Positions 15,947 to 24,260 are shown, numbered from the stretch's first letter. The stretch: DNA of 30,351 nucleotides from Gammaproteobacteria bacterium (GCA_019634245.1 JAHQVR010000209.1:1-30351), one strand, 5' to 3'. A program made the numbers and translations. The notes: a model not told the origin generated them from the letters alone.

Positions 15947-17857
15947 TTAACTATGCGCAGCCGGTGTCACCAAGTTCTTGCGTTTCATCAGGAAGAACAT
16001 GACAATGACTAACGCAAAACCAACTAAATTTGTAGACCAGGACTGATACAACAATAACAGTCCGGCTGCGGCCATGACAATTCTTTCCAGCATGCCTAGA
16101 GGGGCTAAAAAATATCCGATCACGGCACAAGCAATGCAAAAGACGCTCACTAGACCTACGCCAACTGCTGATAATACTTCGAAGGCAGATCCTTCCATCA
16201 ATAGTGCTGGTCCAAAGAAGAACATAAAGGGCAAAATGTAACTGGTTATCCCATAGGCAAAGGCAGTCCAGCTGGTCTTATTGATGTCACTACCGGCAAT
16301 ACCAGCGGCAACATAGGAGGCCAATGCCACCGGTGGTGTAATGGTGGAGATACAGCCGAAAAAGAACACAAACATGTGCGCGGTTAGGATGGGGATGCCC
16401 ATCTCTACCAAAGGTGGCGCCACGACGGTAGCAAGTATCAGATAAGCCGCCGTTGTGGGTAAGCCCATACCCAAAACAATGGCCATCAGCGCTGTCAAGG
16501 CCAGTGCGATCAGAGATTGTCCAGCCGATATGCCGATGATCACACTGGAGATCTGCGAACCAAGGCCGGTCATGGAAAGGACGCCTGCGACAATGCCAGC
16601 CGCTGCGCATGCCGCAGCGATTGACAGCCCTGCAAGTGCACCTTCTTCTAAGGATTTAAAAACCCGCAGTACAAAACCTTTTAAATCTCGCCATTCAAAC
16701 AAAAAACAACCGATTAGCAACACAATGAGCGCGACAAAGGATGCGCGAAACGGCGAGTAGCCGATAATCATCATGCCCACGAGCAGTACGAAAGGAATGA
16801 TAAACCGAAGTCCTGGAATCAATATGCTGAGGAAAGATTCTGAGGGGCCGCCGTCGGTACTGACAGCCATGCCTGATTTTAAGGCGCGCAGGTGAACAAT
16901 AAAAAGGATGGACGTAAAAAAAAGTAGTGCTGGAATAAGTGCAGCTTTCATCACCTCCCTATAAGGAACACCAATAATTTCTGCCATAATAAAAGCGGCG
17001 GCTCCCATGATTGGCGGCATAATTTGCCCGCCTGTTGATACTACAGCTTCAATAGCACCTGCTTGATTGGGGCGATAACCTTCTCGTTGCATCATCGGTA
17101 TGGTCATCGTGCCGGTGACCGCCACATTCCCTGCAGCGGAGCCGGAAATCATTCCAAGCAATGTGCTAAAAATCACCGCTGTCTTGGCTGATGCCGCTCG
17201 GGTTCCTCGTGTGGCCAAGCTAGCCAGACGAAAAAAAAATTCACCGGCCCCGAAGTTGTTTAGAAACGCGCCGAAAATGGTAAAAATGATGATGTACGAA
17301 GCGGATACACCAAGCGGAATACCGAAGATGCCTTCGGTACCGGTTGCCATAAAAATCGCCACACGCTCTAGGCTATATCCTCGGCCAGAAATAACATCGG
17401 GAAGATAAGGTGCCGCCAACGGATATAAAAGAAAAATGACTGCAATCAAACTGAGCAATAAACCAATACGCCTAATCACTGCGAGCAACACAAGCACAAT
17501 TAGTAGCATGCCGACCCAGGCATCGAACTCGTTTGTTACGCCACCGCTGAAAGCGATGGGTTTCCAGCGAAGATAGGTGTACACACCCGCCGCTAACGAA
17601 AGGAGCGCCAGCGTCAAGCGAACTCCCAGGCCGAGCGTCTCTCGTGGCGGCGTAGCGTCGGTTTTACTATCGGAAGTTGGTAGGAGGTTTTTCTTTGCAA
17701 CCAGAAAAACTAAAACCAGCATCACAGTAAGGTGAATGCTGCGAACATCCATGGTGGAATAGCTTCCGAAGCCGGCCACTATAGACAGATGCCAAAGACT
17801 TAGACCAATGGCAATGACCGATACTAGTCGGTTCATCAGCTTCTGGACACCTGTCAT
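15947..17857 (-). CDS. TAXI-type TRAP transporter fused permease (small plus large membrane subunits)
   Basis: The protein has 636 residues from ATG 17857 (AAGGG upstream); GTG 17899 would give 650. About 16-18 hydrophobic helices are present: an N-terminal group of about five corresponding to the small DctQ-like subunit and a long C-terminal DctM-like part. DctM-like signatures include GMISGSAAGNVAVTGTMTIP and GGQIMPPIMGAAAFIMAE, and a later matching half with MGLPTTAAYLILATVVAPPL and TPPVALASYVAAGIAG. Fused permeases of this kind pair with TAXI binding proteins and use a Na+ or H+ gradient to import carboxylates or similar solutes. The binding-protein gene is 94 bases upstream on the same strand. 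The substrate cannot be read from sequence. Confidence 0.9.
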   Translation of the reverse strand: MTGVQKLMNRLVSVIAIGLSLWHLSIVAGFGSYSTMDVRSIHLTVMLVLVFLVAKKNLLPTSDSKTDATPPRETLGLGVRLTLALLSLAAGVYTYLRWKPIAFSGGVTNEFDAWVGMLLIVLVLLAVIRRIGLLLSLIAVIFLLYPLAAPYLPDVISGRGYSLERVAIFMATGTEGIFGIPLGVSASYIIIFTIFGAFLNNFGAGEFFFRLASLATRGTRAASAKTAVIFSTLLGMISGSAAGNVAVTGTMTIPMMQREGYRPNQAGAIEAVVSTGGQIMPPIMGAAAFIMAEIIGVPYREVMKAALIPALLFFTSILFIVHLRALKSGMAVSTDGGPSESFLSILIPGLRFIIPFVLLVGMMIIGYSPFRASFVALIVLLIGCFLFEWRDLKGFVLRVFKSLEEGALAGLSIAAACAAAGIVAGVLSMTGLGSQISSVIIGISAGQSLIALALTALMAIVLGMGLPTTAAYLILATVVAPPLVEMGIPILTAHMFVFFFGCISTITPPVALASYVAAGIAGSDINKTSWTAFAYGITSYILPFMFFFGPALLMEGSAFEVLSAVGVGLVSVFCIACAVIGYFLAPLGMLERIVMAAAGLLLLYQSWSTNLVGFALVIVMFFLMKRKNLVTPAAHS

Positions 17858-17951
17858 TGCCAGCCCTTCGGTGTCATAGATATTGGAAACCGTCGGCACC
17901 CCATGGGCGCCGACCTATGCTCTGCATCCGGATGTCACAGGTGCATGAGTT

Positions 17952-18878
17952 TCACTGCAGGGATTCGAAGTAATTCTTTGCAGCGGGGTGTAGCGGTATT
18001 GGTAATTCCAACGAATTCGCAGGCACGATTTGTTTTGCCAATGCGTTTTCGGCAATCAGGTCGTCCAAGTTTCCATAGATGGCCGTAAGTAGAGTCGTTG
18101 CTCTTGCTTCATCCATATCACCTGAAGCAATCAGCATATTCGCAGAACCGATCACGGTGATATCATTGTCTGTTTTATAGACATTTGCCGGTACCTTAAC
18201 ATTGGAGTAGTAGGGAAATTTACCGGTCAGCTCATCCATTTTCTCATCGCTGAGTTCCAAGAACTTAAGTTCTTTGGTTGCGCCAGTTTGCATTACTGCA
18301 GACGTTGGAAAGCCTGCGAGTGCAAACGATGCATCCACATTGCCGTCTGCTAGTTGACTGAAGCCGTCGGCATAAGACAAAAAGCTGGGTGTCATGTCTT
18401 CCAACTTCATATCGAACAAGGTTAGGAGGTTTCTCATAATACTGATCGTGCCGCCTCCGGCGGGCCCGATCGCTACACGTTTACCTTTTAAGTCTTCAAT
18501 AGAATCAATACCAGAGCCAGGCAGCGTTACCATGTGCAATATGCTCGAATGCAGTGTGCCCATAGCAGTGATATTGAGTGGCTCTTTGTACGGGCCTTTG
18601 CCGCTGACTGCGAGAAAACTTAAGCTGGCCGGTGCGATGCCTAGATCGACTTCGCCTGAGTCAACCAGACGCGGATTTTCGGCACCACCACCGGTAACGA
18701 TGGGTACCATTTCATAGCCTTCGGCGTGTTTAATCACCATGTTGCTAATGGCCTGGCCCATTGGGTAATACGCGCCGCCCAAACTAGCCGTGCCAATGCG
18801 CAACTTTTCTTGCGCGCTGACCATACTCGACGCAAGAGTGAAGAGTGCCAGTGCCGTTAGTTTCAATATCAGTTTCAT
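17952..18878 (-). CDS. TAXI family TRAP transporter periplasmic substrate-binding protein
   Basis: The precursor has 308 residues from ATG 18878, which has GGAGG five to six bases upstream. The signal peptide is KLILK plus a hydrophobic core with likely cleavage after VSA (about residue 22). The mature start LRIGTASLGGAYYPMGQAIS is the TAXI hallmark (TGxxGGxYYP-like). GGGAENPRLVDSGEVDLGIA and GKRVAIGPAGGGT are further typical blocks. The protein would capture a solute in the periplasm and hand it to the fused permease encoded next. Known TAXI ligands include glutamate-like and other carboxylates, but the ligand here is unknown. A promoter with paired TATCGATAT sites lies upstream at 18960-19002. 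Confidence 0.92.
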   Translation of the reverse strand: MKLILKLTALALFTLASSMVSAQEKLRIGTASLGGAYYPMGQAISNMVIKHAEGYEMVPIVTGGGAENPRLVDSGEVDLGIAPASLSFLAVSGKGPYKEPLNITAMGTLHSSILHMVTLPGSGIDSIEDLKGKRVAIGPAGGGTISIMRNLLTLFDMKLEDMTPSFLSYADGFSQLADGNVDASFALAGFPTSAVMQTGATKELKFLELSDEKMDELTGKFPYYSNVKVPANVYKTDNDITVIGSANMLIASGDMDEARATTLLTAIYGNLDDLIAENALAKQIVPANSLELPIPLHPAAKNYFESLQ

Positions 18879-18959
18879 AAATTCCTCCCAGTGACAGTTC
18901 ACCGTTAGAACCTAATCTTTCCATCTGCACTAACCGGTGAAACGATTTGTGGTATTTAT

Positions 18960-19002
18960 ATAATATCGATATAAGACTACATTGCAAGATTTTTATCGAT
19001 AT
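18960..19002 (-). promoter_or_regulatory. TRAP operon promoter with two TATCGATAT operator-like sites
   Basis: On the minus strand TTGCAA (18982-18987) and TATTAT (18960-18965), spaced by 16 bases, form a plausible sigma-70 promoter about 80 bases before the TAXI gene. TATCGATAT occurs at 18964-18972, overlapping the -10, and again at 18994-19002, just upstream of the -35. The two copies are exactly 30 bp apart, about three helical turns, and each contains the palindrome TATCGATA. This fits a dimeric repressor binding two sites; no regulator gene is adjacent. Confidence 0.55.
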
Positions 19003-19043
19003 TTTTAGGCTTCAACCATGCTGAGAATGTTTTTTGGTCCTGT

Positions 19044-19946
19044 TTACATCGCGATGGTTGTGCGGGGATCGCACAAATCTTCGACGGTCAGGTTCAATTC
19101 GGTAGAGGTGTATTTTTCACGTAAATGTAGAACCGTCGCGATACCACTTCGTGATACAGGCAGGCCATCGATCAAAATAGATTGTTTACCCTGAAGAGAG
19201 TTCGCTACATCCAGCGCGGCTTGAGGCTCTAAATCACCTAGATGATGGGTCAGAGCTGCTGCTACCACAGTTGCATTTATTGGATTCTTAGTGAATTCAA
19301 CACTCTGCAGCATCGCGGAAGTAAATGCTTCAACCGGTCCATCGTTTAAGAATTCACGCCCAGCGCAAAAGGTATTGCCTTGATAGTTATCCCAAGGATT
19401 GGGGTCACTTAATAGTGTCTTGTATTTCTGCTGGTGTGCTTGGGCTTCGAAGTGGGCATTAAGTAGTGCCGCATCAGCAACATTACTTTTCAAAGCCAAC
19501 CAGCGCTCTTTAGGAGCACCGATGGAACGAAAGTCGTAGGTTTCCGGCGATAGACCGTTCATCTCAAGCATCTCGCGTAGCAGAAAGGCAAAACCTGTAT
19601 CGATAGCATCGACGGCAATCGTTGAGCCTTTTAGGTCGGAAAATGTGCTGATATGAGGTGCGACCACAAGCGGGAGTGTATAAGTTGCACTACCTAAGAA
19701 CACTTTTAATTCTGAGCGATTTTCAGTAGGAGCTGCGCCTTGCCCACAATTGTATGCAATAACATTATCTATTGCGGTGGCAGCGATATGGTATCGGCCA
19801 TCGATGAGTCCGGTCATCTGCTGAATGGAACTGGTAGTCGGTTCAATGTCGACGGATAAGCCGTGTTGTGCGAAAAATCCTTCGCGATTTGCAATTTCTA
19901 TTGGCACTGTGCCAGCGTTCGAAAAAATAGAGACCTTTAAATTCAT
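19044..19946 (-). CDS. NMT1/THI5-like (SsuA-type) binding-protein fold without signal peptide
   Basis: The protein has 300 residues starting at ATG 19946. It begins directly with the first beta strand, LKVSIFSNAGTVPIEIANRE, followed by GFFAQHGLSVDIEPTTSS and a GLIDGRYHIAATAIDNVIAY block typical of periplasmic-binding-protein-like II folds of the nitrate/sulfonate/thiamine-precursor group. FSDLKGSTIAVDAIDTGFAF is the second-domain signature. No signal peptide or membrane anchor precedes the fold, and no ABC permease or ATPase is nearby. It may therefore be a cytoplasmic sensor or an enzyme using this fold (4,5-dihydroxyphthalate decarboxylase and THI5 are known precedents). It lies upstream of the TRAP genes on the same strand. 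A TATAAT -10 (19970-19975) is present; the ribosome site is weak. Confidence 0.72.
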   Translation of the reverse strand: MNLKVSIFSNAGTVPIEIANREGFFAQHGLSVDIEPTTSSIQQMTGLIDGRYHIAATAIDNVIAYNCGQGAAPTENRSELKVFLGSATYTLPLVVAPHISTFSDLKGSTIAVDAIDTGFAFLLREMLEMNGLSPETYDFRSIGAPKERWLALKSNVADAALLNAHFEAQAHQQKYKTLLSDPNPWDNYQGNTFCAGREFLNDGPVEAFTSAMLQSVEFTKNPINATVVAAALTHHLGDLEPQAALDVANSLQGKQSILIDGLPVSRSGIATVLHLREKYTSTELNLTVEDLCDPRTTIAM

Positions 19947-20126
19947 TTCAGGTATGTTTTGTAGCGTTCATTATAGTCTTGATGAGATTTATACACTGGC
20001 TCTGTCATAGATCATATGGACATACGGTACTGGTTAAACATTGGGTTATGACACAACTGCCTGATAACAGTAATTGTGGCTCTGTAGGCGATAACGCTAA
20101 TCAGGTCGATCGCCAAGGTGTAAATT

Positions 20127-20882
20127 ATGCTTAAACTGTATCACGCCAATCACTCCACCTGCAGTCAGAAAGTTCGTCTTTGCCTCGCTGAGAAGGCCCT
20201 GGGTTGGGAAAGCGAACTAATCAATCTTGCCACCAACGAACATTTATCGAATGACTATTTAAAGCTCAATCCCAATGGAGTGGTGCCCACATTGGTTCAC
20301 GATAACGCGGTGATAATCGACTCTGGGGTCATATGCGAGTATCTGGATGAAGTTTTTCCCCATACACCAATGATGCCTGCCGACCCTATAGAGCGAGCCA
20401 CCGTCAGAGCTTGGGTGCGCTATTTTGATGAAGTACCTACCGCTGCAGTACGCGTGCCTTCTTTTAATATGGCTTTTCTGCCGCGTTACAAAGATTCGGA
20501 CGATGATGCATTTCAGCGTGAGCAAGCCGATATCCGTCCGATAAGAAAACGGTTCTATGAACGAATGGGTCGTGCGGGGTTTAATGATACTGAGGTGGAT
20601 GCAGCACTTGATCAGTTTCGATCAACGCTTGCTCGCATGGAATCCAGACTCTCTAATCAACACTGGATTTCGGGTGCTGTGTTTGGCTTAGCGGATATCA
20701 TCGTTCTACCGTTGATAGATAGAATGGACGATCTGGGGTTTGCGAGTATGTGGAGTAACCATTTTCCTCTCGTGACCGATTGGCTAGAACGTGCCCAGAC
20801 AAGATCGTCATACAGCACCGCATTCTACCCGCAATCCAGGTTATCGGAATTCCTGCCGCTAGCGCCATTGCGCCAAAGATAA
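20127..20882 (+). CDS. glutathione S-transferase family protein
   Basis: The protein has 251 residues. The N-terminal thioredoxin-like domain (about 1-80) has the STCSQKVR motif at residues 10-17, where the Ser/Cys would contact glutathione, the cis-proline loop NGVVPTLVHD, and the glutathione-binding DSGVICEYLDE. The C-terminal helical domain (about 90-240) includes WISGAVFGLADIIVLPLIDR, the conserved N-capping/hydrophobic staple helix with Asp. GSTs conjugate or isomerise electrophiles using glutathione; several bacterial ones work in aromatic or ether catabolism. ATG 20127 has AAGGTG upstream. It is divergent from the NMT1-like gene and may belong to the same pathway, which is inference from position. 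The C-terminal domain has an extra segment (PRYKDSDDDAF) relative to a short GST. Confidence 0.85.
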   Translation: MLKLYHANHSTCSQKVRLCLAEKALGWESELINLATNEHLSNDYLKLNPNGVVPTLVHDNAVIIDSGVICEYLDEVFPHTPMMPADPIERATVRAWVRYFDEVPTAAVRVPSFNMAFLPRYKDSDDDAFQREQADIRPIRKRFYERMGRAGFNDTEVDAALDQFRSTLARMESRLSNQHWISGAVFGLADIIVLPLIDRMDDLGFASMWSNHFPLVTDWLERAQTRSSYSTAFYPQSRLSEFLPLAPLRQR

Positions 20883-20971
20883 ACGTTGACCTCATCTCCG
20901 GCTGAAAAGATAGAGTGGCTAAGCGGGTGGCACCACAGCATCAAAAGACAGGGATAAAGCCTCGCCCTTAG

Positions 20972-21027
20972 TCAATAGCTGAATCGCCCCTCGTCGCATA
21001 ATGTTGAACCTCAGCCCAAGCTATTGA
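20972..21027. repeat. inverted repeat in the gap between the GST and sugar-transferase genes
   Basis: TCAATAGCT (20972-20980) is the exact reverse complement of AGCTATTGA (21019-21027), with 38 bases between. The 226-base gap 20883-21108 separates convergent genes and otherwise shows no gene. It may be a weak terminator structure or chance. Confidence 0.3.
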
Positions 21028-21108
21028 GAGAAATAGGCTCGCCGAATCGCTACCTGTGGGGGAACGCAGAGTGCTAAACGAATGTTACTTGAACCGCCGA
21101 AAAACTTG

Positions 21109-21828
21109 TCAGTAGGCGTTGCGGTGTGTCCAGCCTTTGAAGGCGGTAATGGCTATGATTTTTATGTCGAGCCAGAGAGTCCAGTGTTTGATGTAATATC
21201 GGTCGTGTTCAACGCGTGCGACCATGTCTTCGAGGCGTGCCGTTTCCCCGCGAAATCCATTGACCTGAGCCCAGCCGGTTAAACCTGGCTTCACGATATA
21301 TCGAGAGTCCAACGCAGGAATGATGTGTTTGTACTGATCGTCCAGTGGCATGGGGTGTGGACGCGGACCCACCAGTGACATCGAGCCCTGGATTACGTTA
21401 ATTAGTTGGGGCAATTCATCAAGGCTAGTTTTACGCAAAAAGGCCCCGATGCGTGTAACGCGCGGATCATCCTTGCGAGTTTGAATAAAGGAGCTCGCCG
21501 TGGGTAGCGGTGTGCTGTAGTTTTGATACATGGTGCGGAATTTGTAAACCGCAATAAATTCTCCGTTGCGTCCCCGTCGTTGCTGATAGAACAAAGCCGG
21601 GCCGGTGCTACCCAGCTTTATAGCAATTGAAACCACGATAAACAACGGTATCAGCAGCAACACTGCGATGCTCCCCACTGAAAAATCGAACAGCCTTTTT
21701 ACCGCGGCGTTCAGACCGACAATTGGCGGCAACGTGGCGGGATCGTTGGCCGCAAGTGAGCCCCTTATTTCAACCGGAATCGACTCCGCTTTTCGGCTCG
21801 GGCTGTCAATTAAAGGATCATTATTCAC
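21109..21828 (-). CDS. short initiating sugar-phosphate transferase (bacterial sugar transferase, ExoY/WcaJ C-domain type)
   Basis: The protein has 239 residues. One membrane segment (about 48-70, [20 protein letters not shown]) is followed by the cytoplasmic catalytic domain: [25 protein letters not shown] (in parts), [22 protein letters not shown] with the catalytic D-E pair, [12 protein letters not shown] and [11 protein letters not shown]. It lacks the four extra membrane helices and CoA-binding-like domain of WbaP/WcaJ, so it is a small monotopic type. Such enzymes transfer a sugar-1-phosphate from UDP-sugar to undecaprenyl phosphate, the first step of exopolysaccharide or glycan assembly. 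It is the last of three polysaccharide genes on this strand, 198 bases after the SQD1-like gene. Confidence 0.9.
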   Translation of the reverse strand: MNNDPLIDSPSRKAESIPVEIRGSLAANDPATLPPIVGLNAAVKRLFDFSVGSIAVLLLIPLFIVVSIAIKLGSTGPALFYQQRRGRNGEFIAVYKFRTMYQNYSTPLPTASSFIQTRKDDPRVTRIGAFLRKTSLDELPQLINVIQGSMSLVGPRPHPMPLDDQYKHIIPALDSRYIVKPGLTGWAQVNGFRGETARLEDMVARVEHDRYYIKHWTLWLDIKIIAITAFKGWTHRNAY

Positions 21829-21983
21829 GATATGCTTAACGCTTTTTCAAATGGCTGGAGGCGAGTTGCTTTGCCGAGTAGGTCAGTAGGTTGTTAACCA
21901 ACCATCATGAAGATAGTACAATCCGCGCCCGTTAGATCACTAAAGGGCGCTGAAACATCACCTTGGGTAATTTGCACCGCTAA

Positions 21984-22001
21984 TCGGATGGGATTATCCG
22001 A
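21984..22001. repeat. small hairpin between the SQD1-like and sugar-transferase genes
   Basis: TCGGAT (21984-21989) pairs with ATCCGA (21996-22001) over a 6-base loop. It lies 26 bases beyond the stop of the SQD1-like gene on the minus strand. No T-run follows, so any termination would be partial. Confidence 0.3.
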
Positions 22002-22026
22002 CCTCGGTCAACAAAAATGGTGGGCT

Positions 22027-23235
22027 TTAGGCTACGTTCGCCATGGTTTTTCTGGTTGAACTTCTGGCAACCTTGCCCCAATTTACCTTAGGGGCAATGC
22101 AGGTAGTGTCAATTCTGTGTAGGTTTTTACTGGCTACAGATTGGATTTCATCCAGTAAATCATCAGCCAGCGTGCTCAGATTATCCATTCCGAGTTCTTT
22201 AAACTTCTTGCTCGCTAGTCTGTATCGATGCTCTTCGAGCTCTTCCCGCGGATTGACGATGTGGTTAATCGTACCGTTAAGAAGCCTGGACACATGGTCT
22301 GCAACCGATTTCACAGTACGTGTTTCTGAGATTTGATGAATGACCTCAACCTCGTTTTTCTGGGATGCACCATTATTTACCGCGGTTTCAATGCATTTAA
22401 CCGTATCTTGGATGTGTATAAATGCCCGTGTTTGCTGCCCCTTACCATAGACACTGATGGGTAATCCCAACTGGGCCTGTACGACAAACCGATTGAGCAC
22501 AGTTCCGTAGATTTCGTCGTAGTCGAATCTGTTTGAGAGTTCTTTGCAACTGTTGGTTTCGGCTGTCTGGGTACCCCAAACAATGCCTTGATACAGGTCG
22601 GTAATATTGAGACCAAAGCATTGGGTGTAATAGTTGAGTAAGCCGGTTATTTGTGACTTTGAAAGGTGATAAAGGGACGTTGGGTTAAAGGGGATCTGTC
22701 CCTGGACGGTGTAACTTTCGTTGTTGCTGTCGACAGCGGTGTATTCGGACTTTCCCTCTGGAATTTCAAATGCTCTGTCTTCGTAGCCATAAACCCCAAT
22801 GGATCCGAGGTGTACCAGTTTGATATCGCGGTTATGCTGTTCAATAGCGCGCAGAACATTGTTTGCAGAAAGGATGTTGTTGCTCAATGTGTAATTCCCG
22901 CTTTCAACTGACATCATTGAATAGGGGGCTGATCGTTGTGCTGCTAGATGTACGATACTGTCAGGATCAAACGCAGCCACGGTCTGCGCTAAAGACTCGA
23001 ATTCATAGGCAATGTCAATCTTTCGGAACTGAATGCGTTTTCCAGTCAGTTCATGCCATTTTTCAATACGCCTGCGGATGGAATGCAATTCGGTCAGAGA
23101 TTCGTATCGCAGTGTCTGGGAGATCGACCGTCTAGACAGGTTGTCTATGATAAGGACTTCATGCCCAGCATTGGAAAGATGGAGAGAGGTAGGCCAGCCG
23201 CAAAAACCGTCACCTCCTGTAACAATCACCTTCAT
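22027..23235 (-). CDS. sqdB: UDP-sulfoquinovose synthase homologue (SQD1/SqdB, extended SDR)
   Basis: The protein has 402 residues from ATG 23235 (GGA six bases upstream); ATG 23241 adds two. SQD1 makes UDP-sulfoquinovose from UDP-glucose and sulfite using NAD+. In numbering from the 23241 start, the distinctive SQD1 blocks are GGDGFCGWPTSLHLS (9-23), DNLSRR (33-38), QRSAPYSM (102-109), LGSIGVYG (145-152), SLYHLSK with Y191 and K195, NRFDYDEIYGTVLNRF (237-252) and YGKGQQTRAFIHIQDTV (265-281). The active-site Thr that I recall in plant SQD1 is Ser147 here. No SqdX/SqdD-like lipid glycosyltransferase is nearby; instead it sits between a WecG-type glycosyltransferase and an initiating sugar transferase. 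The product sugar may therefore enter a surface glycan. Another UDP-sugar epimerase-like activity is possible. Confidence 0.85.
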   Translation of the reverse strand: MKVIVTGGDGFCGWPTSLHLSNAGHEVLIIDNLSRRSISQTLRYESLTELHSIRRRIEKWHELTGKRIQFRKIDIAYEFESLAQTVAAFDPDSIVHLAAQRSAPYSMMSVESGNYTLSNNILSANNVLRAIEQHNRDIKLVHLGSIGVYGYEDRAFEIPEGKSEYTAVDSNNESYTVQGQIPFNPTSLYHLSKSQITGLLNYYTQCFGLNITDLYQGIVWGTQTAETNSCKELSNRFDYDEIYGTVLNRFVVQAQLGLPISVYGKGQQTRAFIHIQDTVKCIETAVNNGASQKNEVEVIHQISETRTVKSVADHVSRLLNGTINHIVNPREELEEHRYRLASKKFKELGMDNLSTLADDLLDEIQSVASKNLHRIDTTCIAPKVNWGKVARSSTRKTMANVA

Positions 23236-23447
23236 TTTCATTCCAATATTGAGCTAGTGATCTATGGAGACTAGTCGTTGAACTGTAAATGTCACATGAA
23301 CAGAACGTTGTTAAGTGAAAACTATTGAAAACTCAACTGTCAGTAACGGTTGGGTATGCCTAAGATGGAGGACAGCGCATTGTGAAGAGTGGTTGTTGCG
23401 TATTCAGTGGTGACACATCCGAGCAATGTGAATACTGGGGCTATTAA

Positions 23448-24260
23448 TTAAGAGTGACGTCCGAATAAGCGACCACTTTTAATGAGTAACCCCAAAAGCA
23501 GCCAGGGTTCGACGAGATAGCGATGTGCGTAACGTCGCGGATGACTGGCAAGCCGCCATACCATTTCAAGACCAAACGGGCCGAACCATCTTGGGCTCAT
23601 GCTCATTTCACCTGCCATATATTCAAGACAGGCGCCGACCGCCACTACACAACGCGGATTAAGCTGGTCTAGGTTATTCAATATCCACTGTTCCTGGCGT
23701 CCCATACCCATACCCACCAAAACAATATCTGCGTCGAAATCGACAATGTCATCTATTACTGCCTTATTTTCTGCACTACCACCGGTTGCATCGAAAAAAC
23801 CGCTATGCCCTTTAAAAACTGCCTGTGGCGCTAGTTCGGCGAGTGCCGAAACCGCTCTTGCGTTCACAGTGGGGCTGGAGCCTAGGCAGTAGATCTTCCA
23901 CTGCTGGTGGGAGGCGGCACGCGCATAATGTGGTAACCAATCATGAATCGCGGTGCGGTGAGCCATTTTGGTATGCCGAAGATTGTTTAGCCACGCCAGA
24001 TAGACGATAGGAAAGCCGTCAATATGAATTAATGTTTGAGGCTGACAATGGAGAGTGCGAAAGGAATCATTTGTTAAAGCCATATACAGGCCGTGTAGAT
24101 TTTGATGAGCAATTACTAGCTGTTGTTTTTGCCCAATGGCTAGTGCTGTGGCGTCGATAATGTCTTGCTGAGTAGTGGGAGTGAGTCGGAATCCAAACAG
24201 GTTTCCGGTTCTCTCTTCAATCCACTGAACAATGGATTTTTCGGTAGCACTCGTGGACAT
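23448..24260 (-). CDS. WecG/TagA/CpsF family glycosyltransferase
   Basis: The protein has 270 residues. Family blocks are the Asp-containing HIDGFPIVYLAW (about 79-90), the IYCLGSSPTVNARAV nucleotide-sugar region (about 123-137), GHSGFFD, and DADIVLVGMGMGRQEQWI (about 174-191), the last being the G-x-P/G-x-QE signature. The Arg-rich C-terminus (SHPRRYAHRYLVEP plus a hydrophobic helix) is typical for membrane association. The family transfers ManNAcA, ManNAc or similar residues to lipid-linked intermediates of surface polysaccharides. It is the first gene of the three-gene set on this strand and is divergent from the GGDEF-EAL gene. A 206-base gap separates it from the SQD1-like gene, so an internal promoter is possible. 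Confidence 0.9.
   Translation of the reverse strand: MSTSATEKSIVQWIEERTGNLFGFRLTPTTQQDIIDATALAIGQKQQLVIAHQNLHGLYMALTNDSFRTLHCQPQTLIHIDGFPIVYLAWLNNLRHTKMAHRTAIHDWLPHYARAASHQQWKIYCLGSSPTVNARAVSALAELAPQAVFKGHSGFFDATGGSAENKAVIDDIVDFDADIVLVGMGMGRQEQWILNNLDQLNPRCVVAVGACLEYMAGEMSMSPRWFGPFGLEMVWRLASHPRRYAHRYLVEPWLLLGLLIKSGRLFGRHS

Noticed and set aside
19048..19057. ATCGCGAT palindrome at the end of the NMT1-like gene
   Set aside because: It lies at the coding end, is short and has no promoter context.
23242..23447. Promoter for the SQD1-like gene in the 206-base gap after the WecG-like gene
   Set aside because: Only a weak TTTACA-like -35 with a poor -10 could be found on the minus strand, not enough to list as a feature.
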